Source: Thermodesulfovibrionia bacterium
Lineage (GTDB): Bacteria; Nitrospirota; Thermodesulfovibrionia; UBA6902
NCBI GenBank assembly: GCA_947258735.1
Contig: CAMYJJ010000044.1
Location: 1 to 16,020, forward strand
Length of the DNA stretch: 16,020 bases
Reading direction: 5' to 3'
Numbering within the stretch: the stretch's first letter is position 1; every line of letters starts with the position of its first letter. The notes beneath the pieces were generated by a model. That model was not told where the DNA came from. It searched no databases and saw only the letters and a program-made list of their open reading frames with translations. A program made the translations under genes and the position numbers. This document shows positions 1 through 6,867 of the stretch, piece by piece.

Positions 1-1
1 C

Positions 2-859
2 AAAGACGTTCAGGTACAGTCATGGGCTGAGGGGGCTGCACGTGCCAGGGCAGTGCTGGAAAGTGCTGCTTCTCTATCGGTGAAGGGCAATGTCCTTAAG
101 GTGGTCAACCTGACGGGGCATAAACTCATCAGCGGGTATCCCGAAGGGCGGCGCATGTGGCTCAATATCAAATGGTATGACTCCGGCAATAATCTGATCA
201 GGGAGGATGGCGCTTACGGGCCGCTTGTGGATACCTCAGGAAACCCGGTCACAGTCCGGAATCCTGCCAATGATCAGATGGTCCAGGTCGAGTCGATACT
301 TGATCTCCAGGATCCGCATACGAAAATATATGAAGCCAAACCCGGAATATCAAGGGAATGGGCAGCCAAGCTTATTACTGTCAATAAGGGCCACTACGGT
401 CCCATGGTACTGAGTTATGACCGTTACACCGGTGATCCGGGACCCACTATGGGTCAACTGGCACAGGGAGAGCAGGGGCCCCATAAAGTGACCTTCCATT
501 TCGTGCTTAATAACGAGGTTACCAGTGACAACCGTATACCGCCCTACGGCATGAGCTACGATGAATGCCGGAAAAGAAACTGCCTCCCTTTCCCCTTAGA
601 TCAGTACGGAAATCCCGGAGCGGGCAGTACCTATAACTACTGGGATGAAATAACCCTGAATCCTCCTGCCGGCGCAGAATCTGCCAAGATAGACCTCCTG
701 TACCAGTCTACGAGCTGGGAGTACATCCAGTTCCTGTATCTGGCGAACGACGGCTCTGTTCCTTTCCTGGCGAATGAAGGCATGATAATGCTCGAGGCAT
801 GGCTGAACACCGGTATGTCATATCCGCATGTCATGACTTCGATGATGTGGCGTAATTGA
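2..859 (+). CDS. C-terminal part of a multihaem cytochrome c-type protein (5' end outside window)
   Basis: The reading frame is open from the first bases of the window (reading KDVQVQSWAEGAARARAVLE) to a TGA at 857-859, so the GTG at 53 is internal and the gene starts upstream. About 285 residues are visible. The segment with NLTGHKLISGYPEGRR is, as I recall, typical of the C-terminal non-haem beta-rich domain of large multihaem c-type cytochromes in metal- and nitrogen-cycling bacteria. No CXXCH motif lies in the visible part; the haem-binding half would be upstream. Two Cys residues occur in ECRKRNC. The expected location is periplasmic or outer surface, with a role in electron transfer, but this rests on family resemblance. 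The gene converges on the minus-strand transporter gene with a 45-bp gap and no clear terminator hairpin. Confidence 0.6.
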   Translation, partial: KDVQVQSWAEGAARARAVLESAASLSVKGNVLKVVNLTGHKLISGYPEGRRMWLNIKWYDSGNNLIREDGAYGPLVDTSGNPVTVRNPANDQMVQVESILDLQDPHTKIYEAKPGISREWAAKLITVNKGHYGPMVLSYDRYTGDPGPTMGQLAQGEQGPHKVTFHFVLNNEVTSDNRIPPYGMSYDECRKRNCLPFPLDQYGNPGAGSTYNYWDEITLNPPAGAESAKIDLLYQSTSWEYIQFLYLANDGSVPFLANEGMIMLEAWLNTGMSYPHVMTSMMWRN

Positions 860-904
860 GCGGCATATACATCCACTGACACCACCCGATTCACTTTTAA
901 AAAA

Positions 905-2110
905 TTACGTATCATCATCTAGTATGTCGCCCGGGTAGTGAGGCTCCTTGACGGATATAATGGGTGTTACAGACGATGGCGGCGGCCGAAACAGATGTCC
1001 TGTTATCATGCCTTTTGTGGTGCCAAAGGCAGCCACTGCCCATGCCGTCAGCAGGCCTATATAGTAGAAAATACTGGCCCATTTAAACAGGTCAAGACCG
1101 GTATGATGTGCCAATTGTGCAATACCTGTGACACAGGTACCCACCGGGAAGGTAAATGCCCAATAGGTCAGGGCAAATCTCATTTGTCTGCGCCGGGCCC
1201 GAAGTGTTAAAAGAGTTGCAATACAGGTCCAGAGCAGCACAAACCCAAAAACAGGTACACTGTACAGCACTGCAAACAATTCAAATCCGAGAGCAATGTG
1301 AGAAGGGACCGCTCCCTTTGCAACGGTACCAAGTATTCCTGCAGCGGTCATGGACTGCCCCAATGGGCCTAAAACAATCCACAGGGTGGGCACCCGGGAA
1401 GTACCAGATGTGCCATGATGTGCTAACCGGCTCCAGATCATCGATATAATAATGAGTGCAGCCACAAGGCTTAAGCCGAACATAGAAAAACAGAGGTAAA
1501 ACATGGTCTCTCTTAGTACGCCCACAGGGGTGTAGGGAACAAGCATGGCACCGATTGCCGCCGATACCATGGGGGGAACAACGGGCATAAGCCATCCCCC
1601 AAAGGCGGAGTCCTGCCGCACCTGAAATTTGGTAAACAGGCGATAGGGAATAATAATAGCAGCGGCAAGTCCGGTTATGGTGCCTGCAAACCAGAGGGCC
1701 CAGGCAATGGTATGGGCAGACTCCTTGCCGATAACATTATCACCCAGCAAAAGGGTCCCCCCTGCAACGGTGAGCATGGCCATTGGAGGTGCCCCATAAA
1801 ATTGTGCCATCATGGGATCATTGAAATGCTTTTTCCAGACATTTTGTCGCCTGAGTGAGAGGGCAAAGGTAGCAAATACAAGACCGATCAGCATAAAAGA
1901 AGCAAGGCACCAGACGATCAAAGCAAACCCGTGAAGTTTGTCTGAAAATATGGGTAACGAGGCGGCTGCATTGGCAATAATTCCTGTGCCCATTACCGAG
2001 GCAAACCAGTTGGGGCCTAATTCATAGTCATTGGTTGCTCCTGTGACCGTGTAAAAAAAACGTTTCCACCAAAACCCTTTGACGCTTGTGTTTTTAAGAT
2101 CGTTGTCCAT
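905..2110 (-). CDS. TDT/SLAC1-family (TehA-like) transporter or anion channel
   Basis: This 401-aa, strongly hydrophobic protein has about ten membrane segments, the layout of the TDT family (tellurite-resistance TehA, C4-dicarboxylate Mae1, sulfite exporter Ssu1, plant anion channel SLAC1). The segment GPNWFASVMGTGI near residues 32-44 marks the first helix of this family. Its role is movement of an anion across the inner membrane; the substrate (sulfite, dicarboxylate, nitrate or chloride, or a chalcogen oxyanion) cannot be read from the sequence. The ATG at 2110 is 30 bp after the stop of the methyltransferase, so the two are probably co-transcribed. A weak AGGG lies about 10 nt upstream of the ATG. 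The hydrophilic tail (HYPGDILDDDT) is acidic. Family assignment is secure; substrate is not. Confidence 0.85.
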   Translation of the reverse strand: MDNDLKNTSVKGFWWKRFFYTVTGATNDYELGPNWFASVMGTGIIANAAASLPIFSDKLHGFALIVWCLASFMLIGLVFATFALSLRRQNVWKKHFNDPMMAQFYGAPPMAMLTVAGGTLLLGDNVIGKESAHTIAWALWFAGTITGLAAAIIIPYRLFTKFQVRQDSAFGGWLMPVVPPMVSAAIGAMLVPYTPVGVLRETMFYLCFSMFGLSLVAALIIISMIWSRLAHHGTSGTSRVPTLWIVLGPLGQSMTAAGILGTVAKGAVPSHIALGFELFAVLYSVPVFGFVLLWTCIATLLTLRARRRQMRFALTYWAFTFPVGTCVTGIAQLAHHTGLDLFKWASIFYYIGLLTAWAVAAFGTTKGMITGHLFRPPPSSVTPIISVKEPHYPGDILDDDT

Positions 2111-2140
2111 ATCTTTGACCCTATCTGACAGGAGGCGCTT

Positions 2141-2905
2141 TTAGTCTTGTCTCTCTGCCTTTTTTGCTTTGAACAGTGCCCCAACTGTATATTGTGATGT
2201 ATGAAAACCTGTTGCTCCTGCATATTCAACTTCTTTGAATCCTGCTTCTTCAAGTAACTTTATTTGATCCCCTACAGGGATCGTGCCACCAATTCACTGA
2301 GACCATGCTTCAAGACTTCCTGATATATGCGACGGCATCTCTTTGTCCAAAACCACATCTGCAAACTGAAGGGTTCCACCGGGTTTAAGCACACGATATA
2401 TTTCCTCGAACAGTTTACTTTTGCATGGTGAGAGATTGATGACACCATTTGATATTACGACATCAAAGGCGGCATCTGCGTATGGTATGTTTTCTGAATC
2501 TACGTGCTTAATTTCAACATTTGAGATGTTTGCATCGGCAAGGTTATGTTGTGATCGTTCAACCATCTGTTCTGTTAAATCTACCCCGCAGACTCTGCCG
2601 GTCACGCCAACTAACCTGTTGGCAACAAACAAATCAAACCCTGCCCCCGATCCAAAATCCAAGATCACGTCCCCGTGTTTGATTTTGCCTAATGAAAATG
2701 GATTGCCGACGCCGCAAAATGATTTAAGAAGGCTTGCTGGAGCGCTATCAATAATGGCAGGATCATATTTGAGTGCATGTGCTCCATCTTCACCAATTGG
2801 ATATTGAAACTTACCGGCGGCCGATATAGACACCTCGGCATATTTATTTCTTATTGCATTTCTGATTTCCTTAAAACTCTCACCACCCTTATCCCGTCGG
2901 CACAC
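2141..2905 (-). CDS. SAM-dependent methyltransferase, ArsM/UbiE-like, probable selenoprotein (in-frame TGA = Sec204)
   Basis: The frame from GTG 2905 encodes 203 residues, meets TGA at 2296-2294, then stays open for 50 codons to TAA at 2143-2141, giving 254 aa in all. The N-terminal part has the family block SFCGVGNPFSLG (about 62-73) and SAM motif I LDFGSGAGF (about 82-90), with SNGVINLSP (about 152-160) and VLKPGG following. After the TGA come IGGTIP, an LLEEAGF segment and HTSQYTVGALFKA, the normal C-terminal end of this ArsM-like family. Relatives carry, as I recall, a Cys-Ile-Gly-Gly type sequence where the TGA lies, so Sec replacing Cys is the best reading. A SECIS-like hairpin follows at once. 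The methyl acceptor is unknown; arsenic, selenium, tellurium or a thiol are candidates. The start is uncertain: GTG 2905 lacks a clear ribosome site, and ATG 2968 is in frame but separated by another TGA. Alternatives are a nonsense mutation or sequencing error. Confidence 0.8.
2266..2282 (-). promoter_or_regulatory. Putative bacterial SECIS hairpin downstream of the in-frame TGA
   Basis: On the minus strand GATCCC, loop TGTAG, GGGATC forms a perfect 6-bp stem with a 5-nt loop. The stem starts 11 nt after the TGA (2294-2296) and the loop 17 nt after it. Bacterial SECIS elements sit directly after the UGA inside the coding region and have a small apical loop with a G in its first two positions, about 16-37 nt from the UGA as I recall. 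Here the loop reads UGUAG, with G second. It would recruit SelB with Sec-tRNA. No bulged U is visible in the stem. The hairpin lies within codons that are protein-coding after the TGA. Confidence 0.6.
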
Positions 2906-3148
2906 CCCGGTACCGTCCGATGGCGGTCAGGCAGGAGACTGAATATTGTTTTCCATCTGGTTTCTCATAGCTCTTCTACTATTTTATATATTGCTGTTGT
3001 TATGCGCGATTTCTTCATTAAATGTAACAGCGTCCTGCTAAAAGTCTTCCACCTGCAACAAAGACATTGGGTGGTGTCCGGGTGATATCAGGTCTACATT
3101 CTTCAGTAAAAATCTGATATCTGCAGGCCTGTCGCAACCCAAGAGGGT
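2906..3148 (-). other. Spacer upstream of the Sec-methyltransferase, with possible alternative start and GC-rich insert
   Basis: This 243-bp spacer separates the rhodanese-cytochrome stop (3149-3151) from the GTG of the methyltransferase. It contains ATG codons at 2968 and 2955 in the methyltransferase frame, followed by a short run (MRNQMENNIQSPA) and an in-frame TGA at 2929-2927. The roughly 40 bp around 2890-2930 are GC-rich compared with the AT-rich DNA on the 5' side (2970-3030), so they may be an insert in the original 5' end of the gene. No strong ribosome site precedes either start. I recognise no promoter or terminator here. Confidence 0.4.
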
Positions 3149-4549
3149 TTATTTGATTTTGTACTTGAGCGGGAAGTGTCTGTGAGTTTTCTGTACTCTT
3201 TCCGCCCATTTCCAATCGTATTTTGGGTCCACGTTTTCGTTGAATGGACTGGCACCTCCGTGGCATTCCATGCCTCCCTGCTCGTTTTCTTCAGGAATTA
3301 CCAAACCAGTTGTCCTGAGCTGTTCATCAGTGTATCCTGCTTCCTCCCATCTTGTCTTTCCTTCCTTCATTAGTTTTATGTATGTGCTTCCAGGACCGTG
3401 ACACCCCTCACACTGGACGTTTATTAATCCGGGCGTTTCTTTCAGGCTTACAAAACCGCCTGGTTTTCCGTATCCGGTTGTGTGGCATGGCAAACAGTTT
3501 TCGTCAGTGGTGTAATCCTTTTCCGGATCAAGACCGGCTTTCTTTTTTGCGTCTACCTTAACTCCTGGTTTGAGGTTATTGAAGTTCACCGCCATCTTGG
3601 TCTTTGCCCATGATAAGTACTGTTTTCGATGACATTTCTTGCACGTTTTACCACCAACATAATATGCTGGTCCTTCGACTGTAAACTTAGTCGTGTTTTC
3701 CTGGTTTGCCCAGTCCGCAAAACTTGCAGCATAATTTTTAACGTTTCGAAAACCAAGCAGGGTGAGCACAAAATACTCCCCACTCGACCGGTATCCAGCC
3801 TGACCGTAGACGATGCAGTTATCATCTTTGCCGATGCCCTTATCTTTAAACTCTTGCAGTAATCCTGATTCTTCTTTAAAAGTCCCGTCCGGTTTGAACA
3901 GGTCAAACCAGTTAACATTAACAGATAATTGTATTTTGCCAGACCTTTTGTTCTCATCAAAAACAAGGGAACCACTGACTTCTTCCGGCAGTCTTGCGTC
4001 AATGATTGCAGTATGTGGATCCCACCTCTTGCTCCACACGTAGTTGGCATCTGTAATAATTTTCTTATTCACCGCTTTGACTTTGTATTCAGTTTTTTGA
4101 ACAGTAACTTCTTCAGTTGTAATTGGCTGCGTCTCCCTCCACTTGGACAATCCACCGTCTAAAACGCTCACCTTTTCGTGTCCGAAATATTTCATCAGGT
4201 AAAACGCTCCAAAATGAAATGGCGTTTCACCCCTCACACCATATAATACGACGTGGTCGTCATTGGTGACTCCCAAATCACTCATCATTGTTCTGAAATG
4301 TTTTTTGTCAGGATTTCCGCCATTAAACGCTATTTTCAACGTTTCAAAGCTTAAAAACCGGGAATATTTTGGGCGTCCGTGGTACCAGTCATCTTCCCTT
4401 GTTGGAACGCTGTCAACAAACACCGGCACTGTTTTGTCACTTATGTATGCAAACTCCGAAACGTTCAATAATTGTCTTACTTCCTGTGCCGTTACCGGGC
4501 TCACGTTTATTATCATGATCAACATTATTAAAATTATTAACTTTTTCAT
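3149..4549 (-). CDS. Secreted tandem-rhodanese / cytochrome c554-like multihaem fusion protein
   Basis: This 466-aa protein begins with a signal peptide (MKKLIILIMLIMIINVSPVTAQ), so it acts in the periplasm. Residues about 25-140 and 160-285 are two rhodanese domains (FGHEKVSVLDGGLSKW in the first; DNCIVYGQAGYRSSGEYFV in the second). Residues about 295-466 form a cytochrome c554-like module with CKKCH (303-307), CLPCH (352-356) and CEGCHGPG (380-387). A fourth haem site reads GMECH (426-430), with Gly where the first Cys should be. The catalytic rhodanese Cys, expected after Tyr in YCQAGYR, is also Gly (Gly249, codon GGT at 3803-3805). Sulfur transfer by persulfide at that site therefore seems impossible. 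AAGGAG (4558-4563) lies 8 nt before the ATG and supports this start. It is first of three minus-strand genes with the methyltransferase and the TehA-like transporter. Confidence 0.85.
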   Translation of the reverse strand: MKKLIILIMLIMIINVSPVTAQEVRQLLNVSEFAYISDKTVPVFVDSVPTREDDWYHGRPKYSRFLSFETLKIAFNGGNPDKKHFRTMMSDLGVTNDDHVVLYGVRGETPFHFGAFYLMKYFGHEKVSVLDGGLSKWRETQPITTEEVTVQKTEYKVKAVNKKIITDANYVWSKRWDPHTAIIDARLPEEVSGSLVFDENKRSGKIQLSVNVNWFDLFKPDGTFKEESGLLQEFKDKGIGKDDNCIVYGQAGYRSSGEYFVLTLLGFRNVKNYAASFADWANQENTTKFTVEGPAYYVGGKTCKKCHRKQYLSWAKTKMAVNFNNLKPGVKVDAKKKAGLDPEKDYTTDENCLPCHTTGYGKPGGFVSLKETPGLINVQCEGCHGPGSTYIKLMKEGKTRWEEAGYTDEQLRTTGLVIPEENEQGGMECHGGASPFNENVDPKYDWKWAERVQKTHRHFPLKYKIK

Positions 4550-5041
4550 AACGTTATCTCCTTTATCATAATGTATTGTCTAGCTCCCCAGCTTGTTCAC
4601 AAATGAGAGTTGTCACGTCCCGGTACGATCCAGGGCAGTAATAATCAGTGATACTATTGTGAGCTTACAGCAACGTTGATTACAAAAATATTTTGCCCAT
4701 AATATTATCTTCGTATTTTCTCAAATATAACATACTTAGTAGATGAATATCGTTATTTCTGACATTCTAAACAACATGTTAACCTGTTTCACTTATAACC
4801 ATTTATTATTTCTGGAAACATAATCGTGAGACAATTGTAATTGCTCTTTATCACCTGGATAGGCGATTTTTGTCTACTATGACTATTGTGTCAAGAAGGG
4901 GAAATGAGAAGAGCTGCAGCCTCAAACATCCCCTCCATGTTTTCGGTATTATGATTCATGATTAACGCGGAGTCAATGGGAAAAAACAGGTTATAGGTTA
5001 TAGGTAATGGGTAATAGTAAGCGGAAAAGACAGGTAATGGC
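4550..5041. other. 492-bp AT-rich intergenic region upstream of the rhodanese-cytochrome gene
   Basis: I see no gene here. The DNA is AT-rich and should hold the promoter of the minus-strand rhodanese-cytochrome cluster and the 3' end of the pilZ transcript. On the minus strand a weak TTGTGA/CAATAC pair lies just before the AAGGAG ribosome site, but it is not convincing. No -24/-12 sigma-54 promoter (GG and GC ten bases apart with flanking consensus) was found. A short repeat, GGTTATAGGTTATAGGTAATG and what follows it, occupies 4989-5017. Confidence 0.5.
4989..5017. repeat. Short low-complexity tandem repeat (GGTTATA / GGTAATG type)
   Basis: The stretch is built of degenerate 7-8 bp units: GGTTATA twice, then GGTAATG and GGTAATAG. 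It lies 25 bp past the stop codon of the minus-strand PilZ gene. Its style resembles the ATTCGTC-type array at 9356-9435 and the TTAACGA-type stretch at 14397-14425. Confidence 0.5.
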
Positions 5042-5386
5042 TTATCCGGCAGTTATATCACCGGGGAGAGTTTTTACCCAATCTATAAACTCATGGGGAG
5101 GATCTATAACACTCATGCCTACACCGATTGTTTTGCTCGATGCTACTCCCCTTTTGGCCCATATGGCAACACACATGAGGTCTAACATTTTGTCGGGCTG
5201 GATCTGCACATGCACTTCAATCGTTTTATTAATAAGGAAATCATCTTTAAACTGACCCGGCGAAGACATCAGGTAGCCGATACCGCTTTCGGAAATATTC
5301 TCGATATAACCGGCAATAGTCTGATCATCTACACTGATACTTGCCTGCTGATGAATATATACTCTCTTGTGGCGTCTTTTTTCCAT
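5042..5386 (-). CDS. PilZ-domain protein, probable c-di-GMP receptor
   Basis: This 114-aa single-domain protein has both signature motifs of PilZ c-di-GMP-binding domains. RRHKR at residues 4-8 matches the RxxxR motif, and NISESG at 30-35 matches D/N-x-S-x-x-G. The remainder is beta-rich, as expected. Stand-alone PilZ proteins bind cyclic di-GMP in the cytoplasm and change the activity of a partner, often in motility, exopolysaccharide or development. It lies 65 bp downstream of the response regulator gene on the same strand and may be its co-transcribed output or a separately regulated neighbour. No strong Shine-Dalgarno sequence precedes ATG 5386. The partner cannot be inferred. Confidence 0.85.
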   Translation of the reverse strand: MEKRRHKRVYIHQQASISVDDQTIAGYIENISESGIGYLMSSPGQFKDDFLINKTIEVHVQIQPDKMLDLMCVAIWAKRGVASSKTIGVGMSVIDPPHEFIDWVKTLPGDITAG

Positions 5387-5451
5387 GATTTAAATATGTT
5401 AATTAAAGGTTATCCTGAATCAGTAATACTATCGGTAATTCTTTCAGATAA

Positions 5452-6867
5452 CTAAACACCCTTCTTTTTCTTTTTGAGTCTCTGATTCAGCGCCTGACGG
5501 CTAATTCCTAAAAGAGCAGCTGCGGGTCCCTGCTTTTCTTTGGACCTCTTCAGTGCTTCATTAATGACATGTTCTTCAATTTCCTTTAACGTTGGAAAAC
5601 GTCCGAAAATATCAGATATCGATACATTACTGTTCATCGCATAATCCATGGTGTTGGCCGGTAAGGTACCCTTTTGCTTTTTTAATCCCTTGAAATGTTC
5701 TATCGACAACCTGTTATCCTTGCACTGGGCAACTGCATCATGGATCATAGCCTGCAGTTCACGGATGTTGCCGGGGAAATGATATCCGGACAACCTGGAA
5801 ATCAGGTCTGCCGATATCTCAGGTTTGGTTTTCTGTAATGATGTCGAAGCATCATTAAGGAAATGGTCAAGTAACAGGGGCATGTCTTCGATCCTGTCTC
5901 TTAATGGAGGAATATGCACATGGTGTGCACAGAGCCTGTAGTAGAGGTCTTTTCTGAAACTCCCATCCTGAATCTGTTTTTCTATATTATGGTTTGTACA
6001 GGCAATTATCCGGGCATCACTCTTTTCAGGAAGGTCTGACCCAAGAGGATAATAAATGTGATCTTCAAGCAGCCGGAGAAGCTTTACCTGTGAGGACATG
6101 CTGAGATCGCCTATCTCATCAAGAAGCAGGGTGCCCCCTGAAGCCTTTACAATGACCCCTTCCCTTTCTTTGTCAGCCCCGGTAAACGCGCCCTTTTTAT
6201 GACCGAATAATGTATCGGAAAACATGGTATCATCCAGACCTGCAACATTAATGGCAACATGCTGTCCATCAAGTGAACTTACCCGGTAAATTGACCGGGC
6301 AATCAGCTCCTTTCCAACGCCTGTCTCTCCTGTGATGAACACAGGTTTAGGAGATTTTGCCACGGCTTCTATATAATGGAAAATGGCGAACATGCCTTTG
6401 CTTCGGGTTATGATCGGGGCAAATGCTTCCTCGTTTTCAAGCCTGTCAGACAACAGATGTTTTTTGAGGGATGTTATTTCATTCTGAAGATCCCCTACTT
6501 CCAGGGCCTTTTGAATACTGGATACAAACCGGTTCTCTTCAACAGGTTTAACAAGATAGTCTGAAGCGCCCTCTTTCATGCAGTCAACGGCCTTCTCGAT
6601 CTCATTGGTTGCCGTCAGGACAATAACAGGTATATCGGGAAAATCAGATTTAATTCTGGACAGCAGTTCTGTCCCGGATATATGCGGCATAACAAGGTCG
6701 AGTACTATTAAGGCAACCTGTTTTTTTTCAAGCAGGGGAATTACCTTCCGGCTGTCATCAATAGTAATAATATTGTTTATGCCGACACTTTTCAGTATAA
6801 GACTGTAACTGAAGAGAATTTTTGGTTCGTCATCAACGAGGAGTATGGGCAAGGGAGAATTACTCAT
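5452..6867 (-). CDS. NtrC-family sigma-54-dependent response regulator
   Basis: I chose the start at ATG 6867, giving 471 aa that begin MSNSPLPILLVDDE, because the receiver domain starts there and the ATG overlaps the stop of the kinase gene; a longer frame from 6948 would only add 27 unlikely residues. Domains in order: a receiver with acidic pair D12/D13 and phosphoacceptor D57 (VLDLVMP); an AAA+ domain with Walker A GETGVGKE (180-187), the sigma-54 contact loop GAFTGA (226-231) and Walker B TLLLDE (246-251); and a Fis-type helix-turn-helix at about 430-465. It should activate sigma-54 promoters after phosphorylation by the adjacent kinase. The C-terminus is unusually basic (KKKKKGV). Its targets are not evident in this window. 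Confidence 0.95.
   Translation of the reverse strand: MSNSPLPILLVDDEPKILFSYSLILKSVGINNIITIDDSRKVIPLLEKKQVALIVLDLVMPHISGTELLSRIKSDFPDIPVIVLTATNEIEKAVDCMKEGASDYLVKPVEENRFVSSIQKALEVGDLQNEITSLKKHLLSDRLENEEAFAPIITRSKGMFAIFHYIEAVAKSPKPVFITGETGVGKELIARSIYRVSSLDGQHVAINVAGLDDTMFSDTLFGHKKGAFTGADKEREGVIVKASGGTLLLDEIGDLSMSSQVKLLRLLEDHIYYPLGSDLPEKSDARIIACTNHNIEKQIQDGSFRKDLYYRLCAHHVHIPPLRDRIEDMPLLLDHFLNDASTSLQKTKPEISADLISRLSGYHFPGNIRELQAMIHDAVAQCKDNRLSIEHFKGLKKQKGTLPANTMDYAMNSNVSISDIFGRFPTLKEIEEHVINEALKRSKEKQGPAAALLGISRQALNQRLKKKKKGV

Noticed and set aside
2017..2253. 78-aa minus-strand frame between the methyltransferase and the transporter
   Set aside because: It overlaps both the extension of the methyltransferase past the TGA and the start of the transporter in another frame, and has no family features.
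2266..2282. The GATCCC-TGTAG-GGGATC hairpin as a transcription terminator
   Set aside because: It lies inside the coding frame, has no T-run after it on the minus strand, and sits at the distance expected for SECIS.
2294..2905. A 203-aa truncated methyltransferase or a pseudogene ending at the TGA
   Set aside because: The in-frame continuation with intact family C-terminus and the SECIS-like hairpin make a selenoprotein the better explanation, although a nonsense mutation is not excluded.
3018..3266. 82-aa minus-strand frame overlapping the end of the rhodanese-cytochrome gene
   Set aside because: It overlaps a well supported gene in another frame, has no recognisable family and no start signal.
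4550..5041. Sigma-54 promoter for the rhodanese-cytochrome cluster driven by the nearby NtrC-type regulator
   Set aside because: No TGGCAC-N5-TTGC match with correct spacing was found on either strand.
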